From Streptomyces tauricus (GTDB taxonomy: Bacteria; Actinomycetota; Actinomycetes; Streptomycetales; Streptomycetaceae), in contig NZ_BMVY01000014.1 in NCBI RefSeq assembly GCF_014650955.1, positions 62,001 to 126,000 of the forward strand: a stretch of DNA of 64,000 nt. The letters run 5' to 3'. Below, piece by piece: positions 7,967 through 15,364 of the stretch. The notes below the pieces were generated by a model. It saw nothing but the letters and a program-made list of their open reading frames with translations. It ran no database searches and was not told the DNA's origin. The translations under genes and the position numbers were made by a program. Within the stretch, counting starts at the first letter, position 1; each line of letters opens with the position of its first letter.

Positions 7967-8983
7967 ATGGATCCGCACGGCCCCACAGCGCAGCGCTTCC
8001 CGCTCGTCGCCCGATTCCGGCCTGCCTGCCTGCCTCTGCCCAAGCGTGTGCGCAGCCTCGTCGAACTCGCCGACTCCGCTGTGAAGAAGAGCGATCAAGG
8101 GCTCTCATCGGCCGTCTACAACCAGGCCGCGCTCATCGCCTCCGATCTTGACCTTCCCGATCAAGCCCGCGAGATGTGCCACCAGCACGCCGCCGCCTAC
8201 CTCCACGCCTGCCCCCTCCCCGGCATGAGCGCGATCCGGGGATTGGAACCCGTCGTCAACCTGGCCCGTCTCCAGATCCGCGCCGGCAACGCAGATGAGG
8301 GGCGCCAGCGACTGCTTGACCTGTACAAGGCCGTCGAGACGGGCACAGCCGCCCGGTTCGAGAGCGTCAACGTACCCGCGGACCTCACTGCTACCGACGA
8401 AGACCGCCAAGAGGTTCGCGCGTGGCTGTGGCGCGTACTCCTCGCCGCCCTCGCCGCAGGTGACACAGCGTGGGCCGCTCTCCTTCTTGCCGACACGATG
8501 CCCGGCGATCAATGGGAGCAAGCCGTCACGGCATGCCTGGCCGTTCTGTGCCGCCGCGACGCCGGACAGCCGATCGACGGCCATCTGGCGGACCTGGTGA
8601 CGGCCTACTCCGAACGGAAGACCGAACCCGGGATGACCGTCTTCGACATCCGACTCGGACTCACAGTCCTCGACGCGATCGGTTCCGCCGAGGCGCTTGC
8701 CGCGCACCGCATCGTCGAGGACCTCCACCGCAGGACGACGGACGCCGAGGACGGCTACGCGGCCCGCGAGAACTTGACTCATCCTCTGTTCACCGAGATC
8801 GCCACAGACCGGCAGGTACAGGACTGTCACATGCTGGTGCACGCCTGCGCCCTCGGCACAGGGACCCTCCCGGACGAGCTGCGAGAAGAACTGACGACAG
8901 CTCTGCGTGCCAGCGACCGTGTGATCCGGGAAAGCCTCGCGCGTTCCTCCGATCCCGCAGGAACGCAACCCCTGCGGCTCTGA
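7967..8983 (+). CDS. Helical-repeat (TPR-like) hypothetical protein
   Basis: This 338-aa mostly alpha-helical protein has Ala/Leu-rich paired helices resembling degenerate TPRs (for example SAVYNQAALIASDLDLPDQA and EPVVNLARLQIRAGNADEGR). Comparable proteins in Streptomyces are often the C-terminal half of XRE-TPR regulators, but no helix-turn-helix is visible here. ATG at 7967 is preferred because GGGGGGAC precedes it closely; an in-frame ATG lies at 7955. A terminator separates it from the lanthipeptide operon, and it converges on the relaxase gene with 6 bp between stops. Its function is unknown; it may be part of the lanthipeptide module or of the mobile element. Confidence 0.75.
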   Translation: MDPHGPTAQRFPLVARFRPACLPLPKRVRSLVELADSAVKKSDQGLSSAVYNQAALIASDLDLPDQAREMCHQHAAAYLHACPLPGMSAIRGLEPVVNLARLQIRAGNADEGRQRLLDLYKAVETGTAARFESVNVPADLTATDEDRQEVRAWLWRVLLAALAAGDTAWAALLLADTMPGDQWEQAVTACLAVLCRRDAGQPIDGHLADLVTAYSERKTEPGMTVFDIRLGLTVLDAIGSAEALAAHRIVEDLHRRTTDAEDGYAARENLTHPLFTEIATDRQVQDCHMLVHACALGTGTLPDELREELTTALRASDRVIRESLARSSDPAGTQPLRL

Positions 8984-8989
8984 CGGTGT

Positions 8990-10705
8990 CTATCGGCGCT
9001 GTCGGTGCGGCTGTTCGGTAGGCGTCGTAGTTGCCGATGGGAGGTGACCGTTATGGGTCTGCTGGGTGGAGACCGGACCTGCGGTGGTCGAGCGTCGGCG
9101 GGCGGCTTCGGCACGACGGTTGGGCACCGGGTTTCGGCCGGTGTGCTGGATGCGGGTGATGAGTACACGGGCGGGTTGGCGAGCGGTGGCCAGTTCGCGC
9201 TGGGCAGCGGCTTCCTTGAGGAGCTGATGGGGCCGGTGGCCGTGGGCTTCGACGTCGGCGAGAACGGTGGCAAGCGCGGGCCAGGCCGGGTCGGCGAGGA
9301 TTCGCTCGGCGTGATCGGGGACCGCTGCTCGTACGTCGCCAGCCAGAACGCGGCGGGCTTCCTCCTTGGGCAGGCGGGCTGTGAGTTCGGCGAGTGTCGG
9401 AGCAAGGGCGCGGTCGGCGACCGTCTGGAGGTGCTGGATGGCCTGGCGAGCGGCATCGGCCTGGTGGGCGTGGTTCTTCGCTTCGTGCCAGCGCCCGGCG
9501 ACGATGGCAGCCCAGACAAGCGCTGCGACCAGGGCGGCCAAGGCGCTGCTATCGGGTCCGGTGGCGGTGTGCACGATGTCGCGTGCCGCACGGCGCAGGG
9601 CGTGGGCGGCACGGTCTTCCGCCCGGATCTGGGAACGCTGGGCCCGTGCGAACGCCTTCGAGGCGGCCTGGAGTTCGGTACGCAGATGGACGGGTGCCTT
9701 CTGGGCGGTGGCTTCGATCAGTTCGCCGAGGGCGGTGATGTGGGCCTGGACGTGGGTGTCGTCAGCGAGGTCGGTGTGGAGGGCGTCCAGGGCGTCGGCG
9801 GCTTGGTGCCAGGGGGTGCTGGAGTGGCTGCGGCGGGCGGTGGGGTGTTCTTCGGGCCGGCTGGATTCGAGACGGGCCTTGATTTTGGGCAGGGAGAGGT
9901 CGGGGGAGACCTTGCTTCCGGGGTGGTAGATCTGCTCGCCGGCCTCGTTGAGGTCGCCGGGGCGGCCGACGGCATATCCCAGGAGGTCTCCTGACGGACC
10001 GCGTCGGACTTGGACCTCGATGCTGCTGGCTTCGAGGTAGGCGATGAATTCTTCGGCGCCTGACACGTGGGGGATGGCGGCACGGATACGGTCCTGGAGC
10101 CACTCGGAACTGGGCTGGTCCCAGCCGAGGCGTTCGGCCTTGTGCATCTCGGCCTGGGTGGGGCGCCGGGCACCGGTGCGGTCCCCCTTCTTCAGGCGGC
10201 GCAGCCCGTAGTCCTTCTCGATTTCGCGGCAGGCGTCGCCGACGCGGAGACCGCTGTCGTGGAGCTTGGGGCGGCGGCCGTCTTCACGGACAGTGGTGGC
10301 GAGGATGTGGATGTGGTCGTCGGCGTGGCGTACGGCGATCCAGCGGCAGGCCAGGTCGTCACCGGCCGGAGCGATGCCGGCGGCCTTGACGATGCGTTGG
10401 GCGATCTCTCCCCACTCGGCGTCGGAGAGGTAGCGGTCCTCGGGTGCAGCGCGGATGGGACAGTGCCAGACGTGGTCGGTGACCGGCTTGCCGAACTCGC
10501 CGTTGCGCAAGGCGACCGGCTCGTCGAGGTAGCGGCCGAGTTCGGTGAGGGTGGCGTTCTCGTCGCGGCCGGGGTCGGGCATGCCGAGCATTGCGAAGCC
10601 GGCCACGACGTGCGGGTCGAAGTGCTCGTCGTGGGTGCCGCGGCCGTAGAGGTAGGCGAGCAGGCCCCGGGTCTTGGTCCCTGCGGGCTTGATGGCGGCA
10701 ATCAC
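8990..10705 (-). CDS. Relaxase / mobilization nuclease (HUH family)
   Basis: This 571-aa relaxase nicks the transfer origin and guides single-strand transfer. The metal-binding HUH motif is clear: His127-Ala-Asp-Asp-His131-Ile-His133. Candidate catalytic tyrosines Tyr18 and Tyr20 sit in the N-terminal GLLAYLYGRG. The C-terminal half is Ala/Arg/Glu-rich and helical. The GTG start at 10705 has AGGA upstream on the minus strand, and mobC ends 5 bp before it, so mobC and the relaxase gene form one operon. A nicking relaxase is unusual for streptomycete integrative elements, which mostly use double-strand TraB transfer. Confidence 0.9.
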   Translation of the reverse strand: MIAAIKPAGTKTRGLLAYLYGRGTHDEHFDPHVVAGFAMLGMPDPGRDENATLTELGRYLDEPVALRNGEFGKPVTDHVWHCPIRAAPEDRYLSDAEWGEIAQRIVKAAGIAPAGDDLACRWIAVRHADDHIHILATTVREDGRRPKLHDSGLRVGDACREIEKDYGLRRLKKGDRTGARRPTQAEMHKAERLGWDQPSSEWLQDRIRAAIPHVSGAEEFIAYLEASSIEVQVRRGPSGDLLGYAVGRPGDLNEAGEQIYHPGSKVSPDLSLPKIKARLESSRPEEHPTARRSHSSTPWHQAADALDALHTDLADDTHVQAHITALGELIEATAQKAPVHLRTELQAASKAFARAQRSQIRAEDRAAHALRRAARDIVHTATGPDSSALAALVAALVWAAIVAGRWHEAKNHAHQADAARQAIQHLQTVADRALAPTLAELTARLPKEEARRVLAGDVRAAVPDHAERILADPAWPALATVLADVEAHGHRPHQLLKEAAAQRELATARQPARVLITRIQHTGRNPVPNRRAEAARRRSTTAGPVSTQQTHNGHLPSATTTPTEQPHRQRR

Positions 10706-10710
10706 GCTGG

Positions 10711-11433
10711 TCAGTCCTCTCGCCGGTCGGTGGGCTCGCGCAGGGCCTCGGCGATCAGCTCCAGCAGGTGATGGAGTTCGTCCAGGCGTTGACGTATGTC
10801 GGGTGGGGTGTGGTCGCTGTTGAGGGCACGGGCGATCTGGTTGACGTTGACGCCGATCCGGTTGAGCTGGCGCAACACCTGGGCGCGGAACATATGGGTG
10901 CGGCGGCGGTCCTCGGACAGGGGCAGGTTGGCGGTGAACCGGCCGACGATGAAGGCGAGGACGATGTCGGCGGCGAAGCCGGAGTCGCCCTTGTAGCCGT
11001 GCTCGGCAGCGGCCTCCTGGAGACGGGCTCGCTGATCGCCGGTGAAACGCAGTGGGCCGACCCGGTCGTTGCGCTTGGTGCCGGTGAAGCGACGGATTGT
11101 GGGCTGCACGCTCTGAACGGCAGGCTCGCCGGCGGCGATGGCTGGGACGTCTTCGGAGCGCAGGACGGCTCGCTGGACTGAGTGAAGGGTGTCCGGGTCG
11201 GAGCCGCTCCCGACTCTGACCCCCTGCTCCGGCGCCCCCTGGTGCCGGGCCGTCTCCGCCACCCCCGGGGCGGAGACCCCCGAAGTCCGGCCTTGAGTCG
11301 GACTCGGGGTACTACTGGCTCCGCCAGGGGCAGCTCGTCCGAACACCTGCTGCAAACGCCCGATCAGGGTAGGGGACTTCGCTGGCGGCGGCTCGTCGGG
11401 GGTGTGGTCGGGCTGGTACGGGGCGTGTGTCAC
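10711..11433 (-). CDS. mobC: MobC-type relaxosome accessory protein
   Basis: This 240-aa protein has a C-terminal half (about residues 125-235) that fits MobC: an RFTGDQRARLQEAAAEHG ribbon/helix-like segment, then QVLRQLNRIGVNVNQIARAL, the signature of plasmid mobilization relaxosome proteins. The first 120 residues are Pro/Ser/Gly-rich and probably disordered. GTG at 11433 is chosen because GGAG lies 8 nt upstream; a longer version to 11514 has no ribosome site. It should bind near oriT and help the relaxase encoded immediately downstream. Confidence 0.88.
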   Translation of the reverse strand: MTHAPYQPDHTPDEPPPAKSPTLIGRLQQVFGRAAPGGASSTPSPTQGRTSGVSAPGVAETARHQGAPEQGVRVGSGSDPDTLHSVQRAVLRSEDVPAIAAGEPAVQSVQPTIRRFTGTKRNDRVGPLRFTGDQRARLQEAAAEHGYKGDSGFAADIVLAFIVGRFTANLPLSEDRRRTHMFRAQVLRQLNRIGVNVNQIARALNSDHTPPDIRQRLDELHHLLELIAEALREPTDRRED

Positions 11434-11558
11434 AGGCGGTTCTCCGGAAGGGGCGAGGCAGGGGCGTCGGTGGGCAAGGGCGGACTGAGGGCCGGCGGTC
11501 AGCGCGCCGTCCACAGGTGTGGATGAGCAGCGGCGAGCGGGTGGCGGCCAGCCGGCTG

Positions 11559-11593
11559 GCTGGGGTGACCGGAAGGGTTCCGGTCACCCCAGC
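11559..11593. terminator. Perfect 16-bp hairpin between DUF2637 gene and mobC
   Basis: The arms 11559-11574 and 11578-11593 are perfectly complementary with a 3-nt loop, 11 bp downstream of the DUF2637 stop. It is most simply a terminator for that gene, but its position just upstream of mobC and the relaxase also fits a transfer-origin hairpin. Confidence 0.65.
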
Positions 11594-11604
11594 AGGGGTT
11601 CCGG

Positions 11605-12453
11605 TCAGCCGCTGTTGGGACCGGTCTGGGCGGCGGCTTCTATGTCGGGCCGGAGGATCTCCATGACCTCGGTCTGCCGCTCACTGCCGATCGTCAAGTC
11701 CCTGTCCTTGACGGCCTTCCGGAGAAGGGAGCGGCTGAGTGTGCCGTGCTCTGTGAGGGTGATCCGGCCGATCTCCACGAGCTCTGCGAGGGTGGCCTTT
11801 GGCGGACGGCCACCGCGTGGCCTGCTCTCCGAAACCGTGGGTGGCGGTTGCGACGGCTGGACGGATCCGGCGACCGGAAGTTCAGCGAGCTGGATCGCCT
11901 CGGCCGGTGGCTCGGCGTGCTTGGCGGGCGCCGTGACCGGTCGTCTCGGCGTCTGGACGGGTGCTGGGTCCGAGTGGTCGACGAGCTGGTGGATCTGCCG
12001 CATGAGGACTCCGAAGGCCAGCAGGGCGGCGGTGGGGGGAACCGCGGCGACCACGTAGTCGAGCAGAGGCACGGTGTCTGCGTTGCCCGTGCCGCTAACC
12101 CCGGCCACGTTGAGCGCGATGGAGCCGGCCGATCCGGTGGCGGTCAGGGCGATGGCCCAGCCGTCGGTGACGCGGCGCAGGCCCGCACGGAGCATGAGGA
12201 GTTCGCCCGCGATGATGAAGGCGTCCAGGGTCGCGGGCCAGGCCCACTGGCGGACCGGGGAGTTCTTGAGGCCGTGCTGTCCGGCGACCTCGGCGAGGTG
12301 CGCGTAGGAGAGCCAGAACCCGCCGGCGGTGAGCGCCACGATGACGGTTCCCGCTGCGATGAGCGTGTATCGCTCCGCGGTCTGTTTGGTCGTCATCGGC
12401 GGTGCTTCGCCAAGATGACGGTCTCGGTGGGTGGGTGTGGAGAGGGTGGTCAA
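11605..12453 (-). CDS. DUF2637 membrane protein of actinobacterial mobile elements
   Basis: This 282-aa protein has about four hydrophobic helices between residues 28 and 155 (YTLIAAGTVIVALTAGGFWL is the first), the DUF2637 arrangement common in integrated elements and plasmids of Streptomyces, where some relatives are involved in spread. The C-terminal 110 residues contain a possible DNA-binding region (RGGRPPKATLAELVEIGRIT, then KAVKDRDLTIGS). The TTG at 12453 has AGGAGA about 8 nt upstream, whereas the internal ATG at 12396 lacks a ribosome site, so TTG is preferred. Its precise role is unknown. Confidence 0.85.
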   Translation of the reverse strand: MTTLSTPTHRDRHLGEAPPMTTKQTAERYTLIAAGTVIVALTAGGFWLSYAHLAEVAGQHGLKNSPVRQWAWPATLDAFIIAGELLMLRAGLRRVTDGWAIALTATGSAGSIALNVAGVSGTGNADTVPLLDYVVAAVPPTAALLAFGVLMRQIHQLVDHSDPAPVQTPRRPVTAPAKHAEPPAEAIQLAELPVAGSVQPSQPPPTVSESRPRGGRPPKATLAELVEIGRITLTEHGTLSRSLLRKAVKDRDLTIGSERQTEVMEILRPDIEAAAQTGPNSG

Positions 12454-12846
12454 GCGGGGTTCTCCTGGGGTGGTGGCGTGGTCCGTCTTTGCCGTCTTTG
12501 CCGTTGCAGGCGCAGGTCAGGGCCGGTACGGCAGAGGGTTCGGTGTTCCGTCCCGGAGGCGCCGACGCGTCTTGGGGCGCGCACGGGTGGTGAGGGCTGC
12601 GGTTCGGTGGCCGGGGACGGATCGGTTCCGTCGTGCCGTCCCGGCGGCATGCACTGTGACCTGCGCCGATACGGCGGGGACGTCCGGGACGGCACGAGAC
12701 GGATACGGACGGCGTCCCTGCGCACAGCAGGACGACCATGATCGTGTTGCCGTCTTGGCCCCGGTTGCCGTCTTGCACGTATGCCGTTTGACCTGCGGGA
12801 TTACTGCAGGGACGGCAAGGACGGCAACCGGGGGCGGGGTGGAGTC
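12454..12846. other. Gene-free, repeat-rich candidate cis region of the element
   Basis: This 393-bp gap has no credible gene. It holds repeated TTGCCGTC motifs (near 12488, 12747 and 12764, and inverted at 12817-12827) and a 13-bp perfect inverted repeat (12632-12644 with 12684-12696). Such iteron-like structure suits a replication or transfer origin or a regulator target; which one is unknown. Confidence 0.5.
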
Positions 12847-14130
12847 TCAGCCCTCGCTGCTGGCGGGGCCGGTGCCGACCGGGTGAACGCTCGGGCAGTA
12901 GCGGCGCCACGCGTCGAGGAACTTGTTGCGCGTGTAGCCCTTGCGCTGGGTGCCGTCGACGAGGCGGACGTTGCCGGGCCTGATGTCGAAGTCGCGCAGC
13001 AGCGAGCCGAGCTCACGCGGGCTCAGCCCGTTGCGTCCCCACTCCGCCCAGGGACCTTCCAGGTCCTGGCGCAGGTGATGGAGGAGTTCGTCCGTGGAGA
13101 GGCTGTCGACCTCTCGCTGGGCGACGAAGACCCGCCGAATGTCGGCGAGGATCCGCGCTGAGCTGGGGTGGTCCTCCTCGGCTGCCGCTTCGGCCGTGAC
13201 CATCTGCGCGCACGCCGCGCGGGCGAGGCGGGGCCATCGTCCGGCGGCGAGGCCGGCGACGATCACCAAGGGCTCCCAGGTGTCGGCGGCGCGGTCCTCC
13301 ACCGGCATGGCCGGTTCCAGGTCCGCGGCCTCGTCGAGGAGCGGCCGTGTCCATGCGGCGATCCGGTCGCGCAGGTCGTGAAAGGCCGGGGTGTCGCGGC
13401 GGGAACGGAAGGGCTTGACGCTCTCCCCCTCGGCCCGGCGGCGCATGCGGATGACCACGGACCGGTCCATGATCGTGTCGGGCAGGTCGCCGATCCCCGC
13501 GAGCGCCGCCATGGCGAAGGTGGCGAACTTGTGGGGCGTGTGGTCGTTTCCGACGACACGGGTGACGTACCGGCCGCGCTGGTGACCGGCGTTGAGCAGG
13601 CCGCGCATCTCCTCGTTCTTCTCCGCCATCTTCGGGGTGCCGAAGATGGTGTCCGCCTCGTCCACCAGCAGGGTGGGCGGCTCGTCGGTGATCGAGCGGA
13701 AGATCGCCGCGGGTGTGGTGTTGACGGTGAGCATCGGCTCGTGGACCGTTTCGGTGAGCACGTCCAGAAGCCGTGACTTGCCGCACCGCTTCGCCGGCCC
13801 GACCACCGCCAGGCGCGGGGCGTGCTGCCACGCGGGCTGCAGGTGCGTCGCCGCCACCCATAGCGTGACCGCGTCCAGCGCAGGCTGGGAGGGCATGATC
13901 ACGAACTGGGCTACCTGCGCACGCAGTTCGTCGAGCAGCTCGGAGCCGTGTGTCGGCTCCGGGTCCGGCACCGTCTCCTCGGCGGGCTGAGCCGCCGGGA
14001 GCGTATCCGGTGCCCCGTCGTCGGCCACCGGGGCGGCTAGGGTCGCCTGGCCGGGCCGGCCGGGCACCGCGACCGCCGGCCATACCGCCTTGCCGGGTGC
14101 GGAATGCGGCTCGGGTGTCGTAGGTTGCAC
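12847..14130 (-). CDS. DUF3631-domain P-loop ATPase of mobile element
   Basis: This 427-aa protein has a Walker A GPAKRCGKSRLLDVL near residue 115 and Walker B TLLVDEADTIF near residue 155, followed by the DUF3631 region to the C-terminus. DUF3631 proteins are typical of actinobacterial plasmids and integrative elements; a helicase or replication-associated role is usually assumed but unproven. The GTG start at 14130 has AAGGAG about 8 nt upstream; the open frame extends to 14436 without another ribosome site. About 70 N-terminal residues are Pro/Ala-rich. Confidence 0.85.
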   Translation of the reverse strand: MQPTTPEPHSAPGKAVWPAVAVPGRPGQATLAAPVADDGAPDTLPAAQPAEETVPDPEPTHGSELLDELRAQVAQFVIMPSQPALDAVTLWVAATHLQPAWQHAPRLAVVGPAKRCGKSRLLDVLTETVHEPMLTVNTTPAAIFRSITDEPPTLLVDEADTIFGTPKMAEKNEEMRGLLNAGHQRGRYVTRVVGNDHTPHKFATFAMAALAGIGDLPDTIMDRSVVIRMRRRAEGESVKPFRSRRDTPAFHDLRDRIAAWTRPLLDEAADLEPAMPVEDRAADTWEPLVIVAGLAAGRWPRLARAACAQMVTAEAAAEEDHPSSARILADIRRVFVAQREVDSLSTDELLHHLRQDLEGPWAEWGRNGLSPRELGSLLRDFDIRPGNVRLVDGTQRKGYTRNKFLDAWRRYCPSVHPVGTGPASSEG

Positions 14131-14357
14131 AGGGCAGCTCCTTATCCGGTGACGTCGGGCTTGCAGGCCCGACCCACGCAGGTCGTTCGTTGGAATGCGG
14201 GCAGTGGAGTGTGCTGAGCCTCCGGCGTTGGCCCGCCGGGGGCTTTCTCGCTTCCTTGGCCGGGGCGAGGGAACACGGACAGTACGTCCGCGCCCAGCCA
14301 CAGTCCAGCGTTTCTGTGTCAGCTCAGCGCAGAAGCATCTGCTACAGGGACGGCTGG

Positions 14358-14588
14358 TCATGCGGCCAGGCCCAGCAGGTTCAACAGGTCGGCGGTCACC
14401 ACCCGGTACGCCTTGCCCAGGCGCAGGACCTTGCACGGGTACTGGCCGCGCTTGGCCAGCTCGTAACCCTTGCTCCGCCCCAAGCCCAGTGCCCGGTTGC
14501 CGGTTTCCAGGTCAACGGAGACAGGCAGGGCAAGCAGCTCCTCCCTTGCCATGCCCTTGGGCTGCTCGGCCGTCTCGTTGTTGCGCAT
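14358..14588 (-). CDS. Excisionase-like helix-turn-helix protein
   Basis: This 76-aa protein resembles AlpA/MerR-type excisionase domains: LGLGRSKGYELAKRGQYPCKV followed by GKAYRVVTADLLNLL, the winged-helix pattern of recombination directionality factors. GGAG lies 7 nt before the ATG at 14588. It is divergent from the XRE regulator and close to the integrase, the usual Xis position. It should bias the integrase toward excision. Confidence 0.83.
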   Translation of the reverse strand: MRNNETAEQPKGMAREELLALPVSVDLETGNRALGLGRSKGYELAKRGQYPCKVLRLGKAYRVVTADLLNLLGLAA

Positions 14589-14674
14589 GCGGTGCTCCGT
14601 CCATGAGTGAGCCCTCGGCGAACGCGGCATCACGTCCGGCTCCAAGCGATCACCAACCATCATGAGCGAGCTAA

Positions 14675-14691
14675 TGTGTCTTCATGACACA
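14675..14691. promoter_or_regulatory. Palindrome overlapping the XRE gene start, probable autoregulatory operator
   Basis: TGTGTC and GACACA flank 5 nt, and the ATG of the XRE regulator (14684) lies inside the palindrome. There is no Shine-Dalgarno upstream, so the mRNA may be leaderless with the operator at the promoter/start. It also lies in the divergent region facing the xis gene. Inference from symmetry and position. Confidence 0.5.
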
Positions 14692-15364
14692 ACGCGGTTT
14701 CGATCCTGGAGATGACGAGGACGACGTCCCGGAGTGGGCGGATCAGGTGATGGCCACAGTGGCCGCCGAGGTCCGCAGACGAAGGAAGGAGCTGCGCATG
14801 AGCGCCCAGGACCTGGCCGACCGCTGCGAAGAGATCGGCCATCCGATCCCGCGCAACGTGATCGCCAACATGGAATCCGGCCGCCGCGCCAGCCTGCCCC
14901 TGGTCGACGTCCTCGTCCTCGCCGAAGCCCTGCACACCTACCCCATCTGCCTCCTCTACCCCGTCGGCTACGTCGACCGAGTCCAGCGCCTCCCCCTTCA
15001 GCACTCCGACCCGACGTGGGATGCCATGCGCTGGTTCACCGGCGACAGCGAGGAATTCGGCATGGAAGACGACATGCTCCGCTCCTTCCGCGCCCACGTC
15101 CGCCACGAGCGCGCCGCCCTGGTCGCTCTGAAAGGCGAGAAGCACGAACGTTGGAAAGCTGCGACAGCGCCCAACCAGACCGAACGCGAGGAAGCCGTAC
15201 TCGACCAAGCCGACTACGCCGAAAGGGCGCTGGACGCCAAATACCGGCTCCGCAGCGCCCGCGCCTTCATCCGCGAAGGCGGCGGCACCCCACCGCACCT
15301 GCCACCGGAACTCGCCGACGTCGACCCGCCCGATACCGACCTCACCGAGGAGAACGATCTTTGA
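14684..15364 (+). CDS. XRE-family transcriptional regulator of the element
   Basis: This 226-aa protein has an N-terminal Cro/C1-type helix-turn-helix at about residues 25-80 (MSAQDLADRCEEIG then IANMESGRRASLPLVDVLVL). The C-terminal part is helical with unknown ligand or oligomerisation role. The gene is divergent from xis and overlaps the integrase start (TTGA), so it is co-transcribed with int. It probably controls the excision/integration switch. The ATG at 14684 sits inside a palindrome and lacks a ribosome site. Confidence 0.85.
   Translation: MTQRGFDPGDDEDDVPEWADQVMATVAAEVRRRRKELRMSAQDLADRCEEIGHPIPRNVIANMESGRRASLPLVDVLVLAEALHTYPICLLYPVGYVDRVQRLPLQHSDPTWDAMRWFTGDSEEFGMEDDMLRSFRAHVRHERAALVALKGEKHERWKAATAPNQTEREEAVLDQADYAERALDAKYRLRSARAFIREGGGTPPHLPPELADVDPPDTDLTEENDL

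Noticed and set aside
1..9000. Search for a second copy of the tRNA-Arg 3' end as the left att site
   Set aside because: No match to the T-arm/acceptor segment was seen by eye in 1-9000, so no left boundary is claimed.
9005..9994. Plus-strand 329-aa Gly/Val-rich open frame opposite the relaxase
   Set aside because: The relaxase on the minus strand has a clear HUH motif, and the plus frame is its low-complexity mirror.
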